Shown piece by piece: positions 9,726 through 19,050 of a DNA stretch of 64,000 nucleotides. Below the pieces are notes generated by a model. It made no database searches. It was not told the origin of the DNA and was given only the letters and a program-made list of their open reading frames with translations. The position numbers and the translations under genes are program-made. The stretch lies in the NCBI RefSeq assembly GCF_040530035.1, contig NZ_JBEWCD010000003.1, forward strand, positions 248,001 to 312,000. The letters run 5' to 3'. The stretch comes from Roseibium sp. HPY-6 (GTDB taxonomy: Bacteria > Pseudomonadota > Alphaproteobacteria > Rhizobiales > Stappiaceae). Positions within the stretch are counted from its first letter, which is position 1, and every line of letters starts with the position of its first letter.

Positions 9726-10880
9726 TCAGGCCGCGTCACTGCACGCGCGCTGGAGCGCAGCAAAGAGCTCAGCTGGCGAAAGTGGTTTGCTTACGGTCTC
9801 GCGGAACCCTGCCTCCCGCAGTTGCCGCTCACTGACGGCTTCCAAAGCCGCCGTCACCGCAATCAGCGGCAGGCCTGATCTGCCCGGATCAGCTCTCATT
9901 TCCAACGCTGTTTCGACACCGCTCTTTCCGGGCATGTTGAGATCAAGAAGAACGGCGTCGTAGCTTTGGCGCCCGGTCAGCTCAAGCGCTTCATCGCCGG
10001 ACTGGGCAACATCGAATGTGCATCCGAACGTTTCCAGCAAAGCAGCCAGCAGCCGGCAATTCGTGGCATTGTCGTCCACAATCAGGATATGCGCTGTAAG
10101 ACCGCGCTTGTTTTCCAGATTTGACGCTACACGGCCGGCGGCGCCCCTCGCATCGGGCGCGGCCTCATCAGCGGAAGCGGGCACGTGAATTTCAAAGCAG
10201 CTTCCTCCCTCCTCCGGGCGGTGCAATAGCAACCGTCCTCGCATCTCAGCGACCAACCGGGTAGCGCCCCACAATCCCAGCCCGTGTCCGGCAACTGCGG
10301 TAGGCCCATGGCGGCCGCGCGAAAAAGGGCGAAAGAGATGGACTTCTTCGTCAGGATCAATTCCCGGACCAGTGTCCGAGACTGCAATGCAGACGGAAGC
10401 TTGACCGGCGAGCTTCTGGTCATCTGCTTCACCGGACATCGACGGCTGCACGCAGACGCACACCATTCCCGTTTCGGTGTATTTGATGGCATTGTCCAGA
10501 ACAGTCGTTAGAACACGGCGTAGCTCGATCGGATGCGCTGTCGGCATGTCTTGCAGACGCTCATCAACCCGCACTTCAAACGAAAGGTTCTTGTTTTCTG
10601 CCGCTACACGGAAGAGGTCCGTGCATTCGGTAACAAGCTCAACAATGTTATGCAGGGCAATGGATGAGGCATGACCCGCCCTGATCGTTTCCATGAGGTC
10701 GCCGGTCATTTCGGCCAGAGAGTCGATGGACTTGATCAGGATTGCGAGTTTTTCTGCCTGATCCTCATCCAGAGGCCCATTTCCGATCAGATCGGCCGTA
10801 AGCCGCATGGCCGACAGAGGCGTTCTGAGGTCATGCGCCAGAAGCGCGAGCCTGGCATTATCGTCATCACGATCCGGCAT
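9726..10880 (-). CDS. Soluble hybrid histidine kinase-response regulator
   Basis: A protein of about 384 residues with no membrane helix and no recognisable sensor domain. A HisKA dimerisation domain begins almost at residue 1 (LAHDLRTPLSAMR, phospho-acceptor His). It is followed by a HATPase domain (N box VLDNAIKYTE, G1 SDTGPGIDP, G2 GHGLGLWG) and a C-terminal receiver domain (ILIVDDNATN, acceptor Asp in LLDLNMPG, Lys in VSKPLSP). The second ATG is preferred because the AAGGA site is better spaced to it. No output domain or partner regulator is nearby. It likely acts in a phosphorelay with an unlinked sensor or Hpt protein. Confidence 0.9.
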   Translation of the reverse strand: MPDRDDDNARLALLAHDLRTPLSAMRLTADLIGNGPLDEDQAEKLAILIKSIDSLAEMTGDLMETIRAGHASSIALHNIVELVTECTDLFRVAAENKNLSFEVRVDERLQDMPTAHPIELRRVLTTVLDNAIKYTETGMVCVCVQPSMSGEADDQKLAGQASVCIAVSDTGPGIDPDEEVHLFRPFSRGRHGPTAVAGHGLGLWGATRLVAEMRGRLLLHRPEEGGSCFEIHVPASADEAAPDARGAAGRVASNLENKRGLTAHILIVDDNATNCRLLAALLETFGCTFDVAQSGDEALELTGRQSYDAVLLDLNMPGKSGVETALEMRADPGRSGLPLIAVTAALEAVSERQLREAGFRETVSKPLSPAELFAALQRACSDAA

Positions 10881-11080
10881 TCTGCCCATTTCCTTCTGAA
10901 GAACGTGCAGTCAATTCTGTCCGGCGTAGATATGCGGCCGCGGCTGAATAGTGCATCGTCCTTTTGCAGCTTCACTTTGAAGGCTGGCGGAGCGCGATCC
11001 AATCCCCTAAAAACAGTTCCCAACCGCAAATTCTTGCGCGCCTTGCCAAAACCTTCCTCCAGGCTCCAACCGGAACCCAC

Positions 11081-12055
11081 ATGATCGCGCAGACCTTTTC
11101 CATTGTCGCTCCGGTGTTTCTCTTAATCGGCATCGGCTATTGCCTGGCGCGATTTGGCGTGCTGTCACAAGGCATTGGAGACGCACTCGGCCAGTTTGTT
11201 TTCATAGTGGCACTGCCTGTTCTTGTGTTCCGGTCCCTGATTGGTGCAGATCTTTCGGGCGGACTGCCGCTGGCGCTTTGGGCGAGTTACTTTATGGGCG
11301 TCGCGGTTGCCTGGCCGCTTGGCACGCTTGTCATACGCAAGGGATTCGGAAGAGAGGCACGTGCAGGTGCAATTGGCGGCATCTCCGCTTCCTACGCCAA
11401 CCTGCTCCTGGTCGGAATGCCCGTGGTTGCGGCGGTTTACGGCAATGAAGGCCTGGTTCCCGTCTTGCTGATCATTTCAATCCATCTGGCGACAATGACA
11501 TTCGTAATGGCCATTGCGATGGAACGCACCGCCGCAATCGACAGCGGCGAGGCCATGCCGTCACTGGGCAATCTCGTTTTGGATGCTGCCCGCAAAATAA
11601 TCGCCAATCCGCTGATCATCACAATTCTTCTGGCTTTTGCCTGGCGCCAGACAGGCCTGGACCTGCCGGAATTGGGGGAAGAAGTGCTCGGGCGCATTGC
11701 CGCCACGGCGCTTCCGCTAGCCCTTCTCTCCCTGGGCATGAGCTTGGTGCAATACGGCTTGCGCGGGAACATGCTGCCCGGGTTCCTCCTCGGATCCATC
11801 AAGATCGTCATCATGCCGGCAGTTGTTTTTCTTGCCGGTACCTTCCTGTTTCAGTTGCCGCCGCTTTGGACAGCCGCCGCAACCTTGGCTGCCGGCTGCC
11901 CAACAGGTGTCAACGCGTATATCTTTGCCAATCGCTATGGAACCGGTCATGCGATGTCCGCCAACGCCATTACCATGACGACGTTAAGCGCAATCGTGAC
12001 CACCAGCCTATGGGTGTCGTTCCTGAGTTTCTGGTTTGGTGCAGACCTCTTGTAG
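11081..12055 (+). CDS. AEC (auxin efflux carrier) family transporter
   Basis: A 324-residue inner-membrane protein with about ten hydrophobic helices. It starts MIAQTFSIVAPVFLLIGIGY, the usual AEC/Mem_trans opening, and the central PTGVNAYIFANRYG in the penultimate helix is typical. An upstream extension of the frame is not hydrophobic and lacks family character, so the internal ATG is taken. The family exports or imports small organic acids such as malonate or auxin-like compounds; the substrate here is unknown. It ends four bases from the end of gluQ, tail to tail. Confidence 0.9.
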   Translation: MIAQTFSIVAPVFLLIGIGYCLARFGVLSQGIGDALGQFVFIVALPVLVFRSLIGADLSGGLPLALWASYFMGVAVAWPLGTLVIRKGFGREARAGAIGGISASYANLLLVGMPVVAAVYGNEGLVPVLLIISIHLATMTFVMAIAMERTAAIDSGEAMPSLGNLVLDAARKIIANPLIITILLAFAWRQTGLDLPELGEEVLGRIAATALPLALLSLGMSLVQYGLRGNMLPGFLLGSIKIVIMPAVVFLAGTFLFQLPPLWTAAATLAAGCPTGVNAYIFANRYGTGHAMSANAITMTTLSAIVTTSLWVSFLSFWFGADLL

Positions 12056-12059
12056 GCGC

Positions 12060-12944
12060 CTATAGCCCGATACGCCTGCGAAGGTCGGCGTGCGAGAGGC
12101 CGTCAGCCCGCAAAGCGCTTAGGCTTGTATCCTGATTGGATTTGGACAGTTTTCGTCCATCCGCATCCAAGACAAGCCGGTGATGCCGATACCGCGGCTC
12201 GGGAAGCCCGAGCAGTTCCTGCAGAACTCTGTGAACACTTGTCGCGTGATAAAGATCCTGTCCCCTGAGAATATCAGTGACGCCTTGGCGGGCATCGTCG
12301 ACCACGACGGACAGATGATAACTTGTCGGCGTATCCTTGCGGGCGAGGATGACATCCCCCCAGCGATCCGCTTCGACGGGAACGCGATTTCCCGGGTCGA
12401 AAAGCGACTTTCCTTCGGCACCTGCCTCCTGCCAGCACAGATCGGAACTGATCCGGGCAAGAGCCTTCTTCATGTCGAGCCGTAGCGCAAAGGAGGCATC
12501 GCTGTCTGCGCGAATTTGAACGTCTTCCTCCGACAACACGGCCAGATCCCCAGGGTAAAGAGGCGCCCCATCGGGATCCCTAGGCCATGTATTGCCATCC
12601 GCCTCGTATTCGGTAACGAAGGTTTTGATTTCCGACCTGGTCAAAAAGGCAGAGTAAACCAGTCCGAGATCCTGAAGCTTCTCCAGCGCTGCACGGTAAA
12701 ACGGAAAGGCTTCCGATTGCCTTGGGGACGGTTCATCGAGCGGAACACCCAGCCAGGCAAGATCCTCGAACATGTCTTGTTCCAGCTGCGGCGTGCATCT
12801 CGTCTGGTCAATGTCCTCGACACGCACGAAGAACCGGCCGCTCAGCGCAACAGCCGCACGAACGTTCAGCAGCGCGGACAACGCATGCCCGATGTGAAGA
12901 TGCCCGTTCGGAGACGGTGCGAAACGAAAGCAGGGCTTTGTCAT
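12060..12944 (-). CDS. gluQ: Glutamyl-Q tRNA(Asp) synthetase
   Basis: A 294-residue truncated relative of glutamyl-tRNA synthetase that glutamylates queuosine at position 34 of tRNA-Asp. The class I HIGH motif is APSPNGHLHIGHA and the KMSKS counterpart is RKLSKS. The anticodon-binding C-terminal domain of true GluRS is absent, which identifies GluQ/YadB. The start is the Met of MTKPCFRFAPSPNG, the only sensible N-terminus; the open extension upstream is non-homologous. The ribosome site is weak. It is divergent from the AlkA-like gene. Confidence 0.92.
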   Translation of the reverse strand: MTKPCFRFAPSPNGHLHIGHALSALLNVRAAVALSGRFFVRVEDIDQTRCTPQLEQDMFEDLAWLGVPLDEPSPRQSEAFPFYRAALEKLQDLGLVYSAFLTRSEIKTFVTEYEADGNTWPRDPDGAPLYPGDLAVLSEEDVQIRADSDASFALRLDMKKALARISSDLCWQEAGAEGKSLFDPGNRVPVEADRWGDVILARKDTPTSYHLSVVVDDARQGVTDILRGQDLYHATSVHRVLQELLGLPEPRYRHHRLVLDADGRKLSKSNQDTSLSALRADGLSHADLRRRIGL

Positions 12945-13050
12945 TTGGCAAGGAGAACCGGGTTGACGTACGCGCGGGTATGGAACAAGACCGACGGTAT
13001 TCCTACCACTTGCGCCGATCCGTGCAAGAGCACAAAAGCTGAGCGAAAAG

Positions 13051-13692
13051 ATGAAACCCGTTGCGACCGAGGATGACGTAACCACCGGCCTTGCGAACCT
13101 CATTTCAATCGATCCACGCCTTGAAGAAATTGCGCTTGTTGCAGGTCCTCTGCCTCTCCGTCGCCGGCCCGCGGATTTTGCGGGCCTGGCGCAGATCATC
13201 ACCGCGCAACAGGTCTCTGTTGCCAGCGCTACGGCGATTTTCAAGCGTTTCCAGGAACGCGTTACTCCGTTGACCGCTGAAACGATAGCCCGCCATTCGG
13301 ATCAGGATCTGGCCGACGTGGGCCTCTCGCGGCCAAAGATCAGAACGCTGCGTGCCGTCACTGCTGCTTGCGAGGGCGGCCTGGACCTCGCAAGGCTGGC
13401 AACATGTCCGGCAGACGAAGCACACGCGGAACTCTGTGCCATCAAGGGTATCGGCCGCTGGAGCGCGGACATCTTTCTCCTGTTCTGCGCTGGCCATCCG
13501 GATATTTTCCCGAGCGGTGACCTGGCACTCCAGATTGCCGTGCAGGACGCTCTAGGCCTTGAAAAGAGACCCGCCCCGAAAGAACTGGACGAGATTGCCT
13601 CTGTTTGGGAGCCGCATCGAGCGATCGCAGCAAGGCTTTTCTGGGCCTGGTACCGCGTCCAGAAACAGGGACGGGAAACGTTGCCGGTCTAG
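13051..13692 (+). CDS. DNA-3-methyladenine glycosylase II (AlkA-like)
   Basis: A 213-residue base-excision repair glycosylase of the HhH-GPD superfamily. The hairpin and following loop read AIKGIGRWSADIFLLFCAG, and the catalytic Asp is in FPSGDLALQ. The N-terminal AGLAQIITAQQVSVASA helix is typical of the short bacterial AlkA-type enzymes, which lack the extra beta domain of E. coli AlkA. It removes alkylated purines. It ends seven bases from the converging hydrolase gene. No Ada-type regulator is nearby. Confidence 0.92.
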   Translation: MKPVATEDDVTTGLANLISIDPRLEEIALVAGPLPLRRRPADFAGLAQIITAQQVSVASATAIFKRFQERVTPLTAETIARHSDQDLADVGLSRPKIRTLRAVTAACEGGLDLARLATCPADEAHAELCAIKGIGRWSADIFLLFCAGHPDIFPSGDLALQIAVQDALGLEKRPAPKELDEIASVWEPHRAIAARLFWAWYRVQKQGRETLPV

Positions 13693-13699
13693 CCGGACC

Positions 13700-14473
13700 C
13701 TAGCAAGACGACATCTCTGTTACGACCCTTACGAGCAGGTCTATGTCCTGCGGCCGCGACAAGCGGTGATCCCCATCCGGAACCAGCGAGTAAGTGACGT
13801 CGTCCAAAGGCAGGGCTTCGACCAGCCGCTGCACGTGGCGGGCCGGCACATCCGGATCCTGCGCACCCTGCAGGATCGTGACCGGCGCACCCAGATGCAG
13901 ATCCTGGTCCAGGAGCAAGTGGTTTCGCCCGTCTTCGATCAGTTTCCGGGTTATGACATAAGGATCGTCGCTGTATTGTGAGGGCTGCTCCCAGCGCCCG
14001 TCTTTCAGGATGGCTTGTCTGATGTCATCGGAAAAGCGCTCTTTCCACATCAGTTCTTCAGTGAAGTCGACTGCGGGAGCAATCAGAACCAGTCCCTTGA
14101 TCCGGTGTGTTGCTTTCCGCCGTAGTGTCAGAAGCAGGGAGATCCAGCCTCCCATGGACGATCCGACGAGGATGGTGTCGCCCCGGCAGAACCTGTCGAA
14201 AACGGCTTCTGCTTCTTCCAGCCAATCCGACACGCAAGCGGCTTCAAAGTCTCCCTCGGACATCCCGTGGCCGGAATAGTCAAACCGGACAACTTCCTGC
14301 CCTGCGTCGCGACCGAATGCGGCAAGCGCCTCCGCCTTGGTTCCACTCATGTCCGACTTGAAACCGGACAGCCACATCAGGGTCGGCCCGCTTCCGGGCT
14401 CGATGTCGACCGCAATCCTGCGCGCCAGAGCATTTTTTCCAACTTGAATGAATTGCGGTTCGCCAGCACCCAT
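13700..14473 (-). CDS. Alpha/beta hydrolase (ABHD10-like)
   Basis: A 257-residue cytosolic serine hydrolase. The nucleophile elbow is VGSSMGGW, the acid is probably the Asp in GAQDPDVPA, and the His is in DGDHRLSRP. The opening LMWLSGFKSDMSGTKAEAL, which forms the oxyanion hole, is characteristic of the group that includes mitochondrial ABHD10, common in alphaproteobacteria. The Met of MGAGEPQF is chosen because sequence upstream has no family character. The substrate is unknown (carboxylesterase or thioesterase). Confidence 0.88.
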   Translation of the reverse strand: MGAGEPQFIQVGKNALARRIAVDIEPGSGPTLMWLSGFKSDMSGTKAEALAAFGRDAGQEVVRFDYSGHGMSEGDFEAACVSDWLEEAEAVFDRFCRGDTILVGSSMGGWISLLLTLRRKATHRIKGLVLIAPAVDFTEELMWKERFSDDIRQAILKDGRWEQPSQYSDDPYVITRKLIEDGRNHLLLDQDLHLGAPVTILQGAQDPDVPARHVQRLVEALPLDDVTYSLVPDGDHRLSRPQDIDLLVRVVTEMSSC

Positions 14474-14559
14474 ATTATGGCTCTCATTGCGTTTCTGTTT
14501 CCCGGCGAGCCACCAGGCATCTCCGCGTTGTTTCGAGTCAAGTTCTTCGGAGACCCGAT

Positions 14560-15747
14560 TTGCATCAGCTTCCTTCCGCAACAACCGTTTTGCAAGTGAT
14601 CCCGGATCTGAATTCCGGTGGCGCGGAAAGAACGACGCTTGATGTGGCAAACGCGCTCGTCCAGGCGGGCAGCACCGCACTGGTGGTCAGCGAAGGCGGG
14701 CAATTGGTTCCTGAGCTCGAAGCAAGCGGCGCTGAACATATCGTCCTGCCCGTCAAATCGAAAAACCCGTTTACAATCTGGAAGAACGCATCAGCCCTTT
14801 CAGATCTGATCGCTTCGCGTCATGTGGATATCATTCACGCCAGAAGCAGGGCACCGGCCTGGTCAGCGCTCAGGGCCGCGCGACGCACAAAAATTCCGTT
14901 CGTCACCACTTATCACGGCACTTACAATCAATCCAACGGGCTGAAAGCATTCTACAATTCGGTCATGGCACGCGGCGATGCCGTCATTGCCAATTCAAGG
15001 TTCATCGCGGATCTCATTGCAAGCAGGCACCCGGCCGCTGCGGCAAAGATCAGTGTTATCACACGCGGCTCGGATCTGAAGAGCCTTGCTCCGGAAAACG
15101 TCAGCGCCCTTCGCCAGCAGGCACTCAAGGACAGCTGGGGCGTTCCAGCAGGACGTCCAATTGTCTTGAACATGGCGCGCCTGACCGCCTGGAAGGGCCA
15201 GAAAATCCTGATCGATGCGATGGTGAACCTGAAATCCATGGGATTGAAGGATCCCATTGCGATCCTCGCCGGTGACGCTCAGGGGCGTGACGGTTATGTG
15301 GCTGAGCTGAAGAAAATGATCGCTGACCATGAGCTGCAGGAGCAAGTGCGGCTTGTCGGTCATTGCGCCGATGTCCCGGCGGCCCTGGCACTTGCCGATG
15401 TTGCGGTGGTGGCTTCTGTTGAACCGGAGGCTTTCGGCAGAGCCGCTGTCGAGGCTCAGGCCGCGAGTGTTCCGGTGATCGTTTCAGATCACGGCGCGGT
15501 GCCGGAAACCGTACTTGCACCGCCCGAGACTTGCGAAGGGGAGCGTACCGGCTGGCGCGTTCCGCCGGGAAACGCGGTTGCACTGGCGGACGCTATCCAG
15601 AACGCGCTTTTGCAGCCGCAAGACGCGCGCCGGGAAATGACCAGCCGGGCTCGAAGCCATGTCGAGCAAAACTTTTCCGTTGAAACAATGTGCGCCAGAA
15701 CGCTTGGCGTATATGCAAGTCTCCTGGATCAGGCTGCGAGCGGATAG
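14560..15747 (+). CDS. Glycosyltransferase family 4
   Basis: A 395-residue cytosolic, GT-B-fold transferase. The N-terminal acceptor half opens VIPDLNSGGAERTTLDVA, the GT4 Gly loop, and the C-terminal half carries the EX7E motif EPEAFGRAAVEA that binds the nucleotide sugar. It starts at TTG with GGAG upstream, and no nearer ATG fits. It is probably involved in lipopolysaccharide or exopolysaccharide assembly, but no other glycan genes surround it. Its last 19 bases overlap the end of thpR on the opposite strand. Confidence 0.92.
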   Translation: MHQLPSATTVLQVIPDLNSGGAERTTLDVANALVQAGSTALVVSEGGQLVPELEASGAEHIVLPVKSKNPFTIWKNASALSDLIASRHVDIIHARSRAPAWSALRAARRTKIPFVTTYHGTYNQSNGLKAFYNSVMARGDAVIANSRFIADLIASRHPAAAAKISVITRGSDLKSLAPENVSALRQQALKDSWGVPAGRPIVLNMARLTAWKGQKILIDAMVNLKSMGLKDPIAILAGDAQGRDGYVAELKKMIADHELQEQVRLVGHCADVPAALALADVAVVASVEPEAFGRAAVEAQAASVPVIVSDHGAVPETVLAPPETCEGERTGWRVPPGNAVALADAIQNALLQPQDARREMTSRARSHVEQNFSVETMCARTLGVYASLLDQAASG

Positions 15748-16265
15748 GCCTCTTCGACCAGATAAGGCCCTCCGCCGACGCTCGACTTTGCCGAGAACAG
15801 GACAAATCGACCGGCAACAAATGGGGGTGCCTGAAAGTTCCCACGCTCACTGAGCCATTTGGCAACGTCTTCGTTTGTCGACGTCTTGCAGCGGGCGATC
15901 GTGACGTGCGGAGTGTATTTGCGCCGCTCCGCCGGAAGATTGAGACGCTGAAGGATCCTTTCCTGCTCCGCCTGAAGCTCGGCCAGTTGCGCGGTCGGTT
16001 CAACACGCGCCCACACCGCATGTGGCCTGCCGTTGCCGAAGGATCCGAGGCCATTCATCCTGATTTCGACGGGATCCCGGCGCACACGGTCAAGCGCTGC
16101 AACCACCTCATCGGCCGTTCGGTCGTCGATGTCTCCGATGAAGCGCAATGTCAGATGATAGTTTTCCGGATCGATCCAGCGGGCGCCCCGAAGACCTCCC
16201 CGGAGCAGTGAAAGCATGAGACCTGTCTGAGACGGTATCTCAAGGCCTGTAAATAGGCGCGGCAT
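15729..16265 (-). CDS. thpR: RNA 2',3'-cyclic phosphodiesterase
   Basis: A 178-residue 2H phosphoesterase that opens 2',3'-cyclic phosphate ends of RNA. Both HxTx motifs are present (H37-L-T39 in YHLTLRF and H120-V-T122 in TPHVTIARC). The start MPRLFTGLEIP is preceded by GGAGG, which decides against the open upstream extension. It ends inside the last codons of the glycosyltransferase gene on the other strand. Confidence 0.93.
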   Translation of the reverse strand: MPRLFTGLEIPSQTGLMLSLLRGGLRGARWIDPENYHLTLRFIGDIDDRTADEVVAALDRVRRDPVEIRMNGLGSFGNGRPHAVWARVEPTAQLAELQAEQERILQRLNLPAERRKYTPHVTIARCKTSTNEDVAKWLSERGNFQAPPFVAGRFVLFSAKSSVGGGPYLVEEAYPLAA

Positions 16266-16457
16266 GGGTTCTCCCTCCGCTGACGCTGACAAAAGCCATG
16301 AGGAATCAACTTCAAGAAAAGCGCAAGACAAAAAACTAAGCTTCTGACGCAGAATCGGATTTCGGCCTGCACGCGAACCAGTGGGCCCTTTCAACTGCCG
16401 TCAATCTGACAGCCCGCCTGAAACTGATTCTCTGGGATGGTCTGAAGCAGGCGTTTT

Positions 16458-17510
16458 TCAGGGAGCCGTGTTGCCGAACTCCTGATGGATCGCGTCGATC
16501 TTCTCAAGCACATCCGGCGACAGTGTGAGATCGGCAGCGCCAATGTCGGTCTCCAGTTGATCCATCCGTGTCGCGCCAATTATGACCGAAGTCATGAAAC
16601 TGCGTGATTTTGCAAAGGCAATGGCCATTTGCGCAGGGTCCAGCCCTGCTGTCTTGGCGAGACTGAAATAGGCTTCAACTGCCTCGAACGTTCTGTGGTG
16701 CTCGTAACGCTGCATTTTATTGAACAGCGTTTTGCGGGCACCCTGGGGCAAGGCACCATTGCGGTATTTTCCGGTCAGATAGCCCTGTGCCAGAGCGGAA
16801 TAGGCCAGCAGTCCGACATCCTCACGGCGCGCAACCTCCGCCAATCCCGTTTCGAATGTCCGGTTCACCATGGAATAGGCGTTTTGGATCGAAACGATCC
16901 TGGGCACGTCATATAATTCAGAGGCCGTGACGTAGCGCATTGTTCCCCAGGCGCTCTCGTTCGAGACCCCGACATGACGGATCTTGCCGGCCTTCACCAG
17001 ATCAGCCATGACCTCGAGAACGGACTGGATACTGTTCTCGTTTTCAACCGGTTCAGCATCCTGCCAGCGGGTCGGATTGGACCCGAACCCCGACACGTTC
17101 CTGTCCGGCCAGTGGATCTGATATAGATCGATATAGTCGGTCTGGAGGTTTCTGAGGCTCCGGTCGACCGCAAACTCTATCTGGCTGCGCTTCAGCTCAC
17201 CTGTCTCTCCGTTTTCGCGAAACCAGTCCATGACGGTTCGGCCGACAACTTTTGTTGCCATGACAACCTTGTCGCGGTGACCGCTCTTTTGGAACCAGGA
17301 TCCAATGATCCGCTCGGTTCGGCCCTGGGTCTCGCGTTTCGCTGGTATCGGGTAGAGTTCGGCCGCATCAAAAAAATTGATCCCCGCGTCGAAGGCGTAG
17401 TCCATCTGGGAGTGACCTTCGGCTTCCGAGTTCTGCTCGCCCCATGTCATGGTTCCAAGACAAAGGGCGCTTACCTGCAAATCGGTGCGGCCAAGACGGC
17501 GCTGTTCCAT
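16458..17510 (-). CDS. Aldo/keto reductase (Tas-like)
   Basis: A 350-residue NADPH-dependent oxidoreductase with a TIM-barrel fold. The catalytic tetrad is visible as D48 and Y53 (FFDAAELYP), K87 (MATKVVG) and H133 (YQIHWPDR). The start MEQRRLGRTDLQVSALCLGTM is canonical, and the inserts around residues 60 and 140 match the E. coli Tas subgroup. The substrate is unknown. It stands alone about 70 bases downstream of the esterase gene on the same strand. Confidence 0.92.
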   Translation of the reverse strand: MEQRRLGRTDLQVSALCLGTMTWGEQNSEAEGHSQMDYAFDAGINFFDAAELYPIPAKRETQGRTERIIGSWFQKSGHRDKVVMATKVVGRTVMDWFRENGETGELKRSQIEFAVDRSLRNLQTDYIDLYQIHWPDRNVSGFGSNPTRWQDAEPVENENSIQSVLEVMADLVKAGKIRHVGVSNESAWGTMRYVTASELYDVPRIVSIQNAYSMVNRTFETGLAEVARREDVGLLAYSALAQGYLTGKYRNGALPQGARKTLFNKMQRYEHHRTFEAVEAYFSLAKTAGLDPAQMAIAFAKSRSFMTSVIIGATRMDQLETDIGAADLTLSPDVLEKIDAIHQEFGNTAP

Positions 17511-17579
17511 CAGGCATTCCTTAAAGTTCTGAGATGAACCTTCGTGAGAATTAGAAGGCAGGGGATCGGAAAAGATCCC

Positions 17580-18209
17580 TCAGGAAGACTGTGCTTTGGC
17601 CAAAAGTTCTTCAACTTTAGGCAGGATATTTTGAACGATGACGCCAACACCGTCCGCATTGGGATGAATCCCGTCAGACAGGTTCAGGTCGGGATTGAGC
17701 GCGACGCCTTCAAGAAAGAAGGGATAAAGCAAAGCCCCGTGAAGTTTGGCAAGCTCCGAATAGATCGGATCGAAGACCTCGGCATATTCCGGTCCGAGAT
17801 TGCGCGGTGCCAGCATGCCCGCCAGCAACACTTCAACCCCGCGCTCGCGAAGCCGTTTCGTGATCTCGTTCAGATTGTTGCGTGTGATCTCCGGTTGGAT
17901 ACCCCTGAGCGCATCATTTGCTCCCAGTTCGACGATAACGGCGTCCGCATCCGTACCGACCGACCAGTCAAGGCGCGATAGCCCTCCGGAAGATGTGTCG
18001 CCAGAAACCCCCGCATTCACGACTTCAACAGAGTATCCGCGTTCATCAAGCGCCTTTTGTAGCTGTTCGGGAAAGCCTTCTTCCGGCGCCAGCTGGTAGC
18101 CTGCGGAAAGGCTGTCTCCCAGAACAACCAGCTTGAGCTCCGCAGAATTAGCGATGATGGGAGAGAAGCAGAAAACCAGGAAGCTTAGAATTACGTATAG
18201 TCGTCGCAC
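17580..18209 (-). CDS. SGNH/GDSL arylesterase (TesA-like)
   Basis: A periplasmic esterase/thioesterase of about 209 residues. After a signal peptide (RLYVILSFLVFCFSPIIANSA-E) comes block I VVLGDSLSAGYQL with the nucleophile Ser. Block II Gly is near NAGVSGDTSSGGL, block III is ELGANDALRG, and block V is DGIHPNADG with Asp and His. The GTG giving VRRLYVIL is preferred because it leaves a normal signal peptide; an in-frame ATG 15 codons earlier is an alternative. It is divergent from the ABC pair that follows, the same layout as E. coli tesA-ybbA-ybbP. Confidence 0.9.
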   Translation of the reverse strand: MRRLYVILSFLVFCFSPIIANSAELKLVVLGDSLSAGYQLAPEEGFPEQLQKALDERGYSVEVVNAGVSGDTSSGGLSRLDWSVGTDADAVIVELGANDALRGIQPEITRNNLNEITKRLRERGVEVLLAGMLAPRNLGPEYAEVFDPIYSELAKLHGALLYPFFLEGVALNPDLNLSDGIHPNADGVGVIVQNILPKVEELLAKAQSS

Positions 18210-18333
18210 GCTAAAACTCTTTCGGGACTGGAAGATCAAGCATTTCGAGCCCATATGGTCGCAAAGCGTTCGCTTGTCTAGGGCGAACACCCTTCAGGAA
18301 GCCGGTAAACGCAGCCGTTGTAAAGGCCCTAAG

Positions 18334-19050
18334 ATGACAAATTCTCCCGCAATATCCCTCAAGAACGTGCATCTGACTTTGGGGGAAGGCGCCGGCCGGG
18401 TTCATATTCTTAAAGGGATCGACCTCGATATCGAAAAAGGCGTTTCCGTCGGGCTTGTCGGCCCGTCCGGCTCCGGAAAATCGACGCTGCTGATGGTGAT
18501 GGCGGGACTGGAGCGCGCCGACGAAGGGTCGGTGGTTGTCGCAGGTTCTGAACTCGGCCCGCTTTCGGAAGACCAGTTGGCCAGGTTCAGGGGCCGGAAC
18601 GTTGGTATTATCTTCCAGTCTTTTCATCTTGTGCCAAACATGACAGCGCTTGAAAACGTCGCGGTTCCTCTTGAACTTGCAGGCGACGATGACGCTTTTG
18701 ACAAGGCCCAGGCAGAACTTGAAGCCGTTGGTCTTGGTCACCGCCTGCATCACTATCCGGCGCAAATGTCCGGCGGAGAGCAGCAGCGGGTCGCTGTCGC
18801 CCGGGCGCTCGTCGTTGAACCTGAGATCCTGATCGCCGACGAGCCGACCGGGAACCTGGACGATTCCACCGGCACGCAGATTGTCGACCTCATGTTCACC
18901 GCGCAGCGGAACCGAAAGACAACTCTCGTCCTTGTGACACACGATCCCTCACTTGCCCGCCAGTGCGACCGCATGATCCGTGTGCGCTCCGGTGAAATCG
19001 AAGAAACCCAGACCGAAGAAAGTGCTGCACACCAAGAGGTGTCTGCATGA
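18334..19050 (+). CDS. ABC transporter ATP-binding protein (YbbA-like)
   Basis: A 238-residue cytosolic ATPase of the MacB/LolD class. It has Walker A GPSGSGKST, the signature MSGGEQQRVAVARAL, Walker B ILIADEPTGNLD and the His switch VLVTHD. The start MTNSPAISLKNVHL is chosen because the longer open frame overlaps the esterase start region and lacks homology. It overlaps the permease gene by four bases. The pair is probably a mechanotransmission or lipoprotein/lipid-related exporter as for YbbAP; substrate unknown. Confidence 0.93.
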   Translation: MTNSPAISLKNVHLTLGEGAGRVHILKGIDLDIEKGVSVGLVGPSGSGKSTLLMVMAGLERADEGSVVVAGSELGPLSEDQLARFRGRNVGIIFQSFHLVPNMTALENVAVPLELAGDDDAFDKAQAELEAVGLGHRLHHYPAQMSGGEQQRVAVARALVVEPEILIADEPTGNLDDSTGTQIVDLMFTAQRNRKTTLVLVTHDPSLARQCDRMIRVRSGEIEETQTEESAAHQEVSA

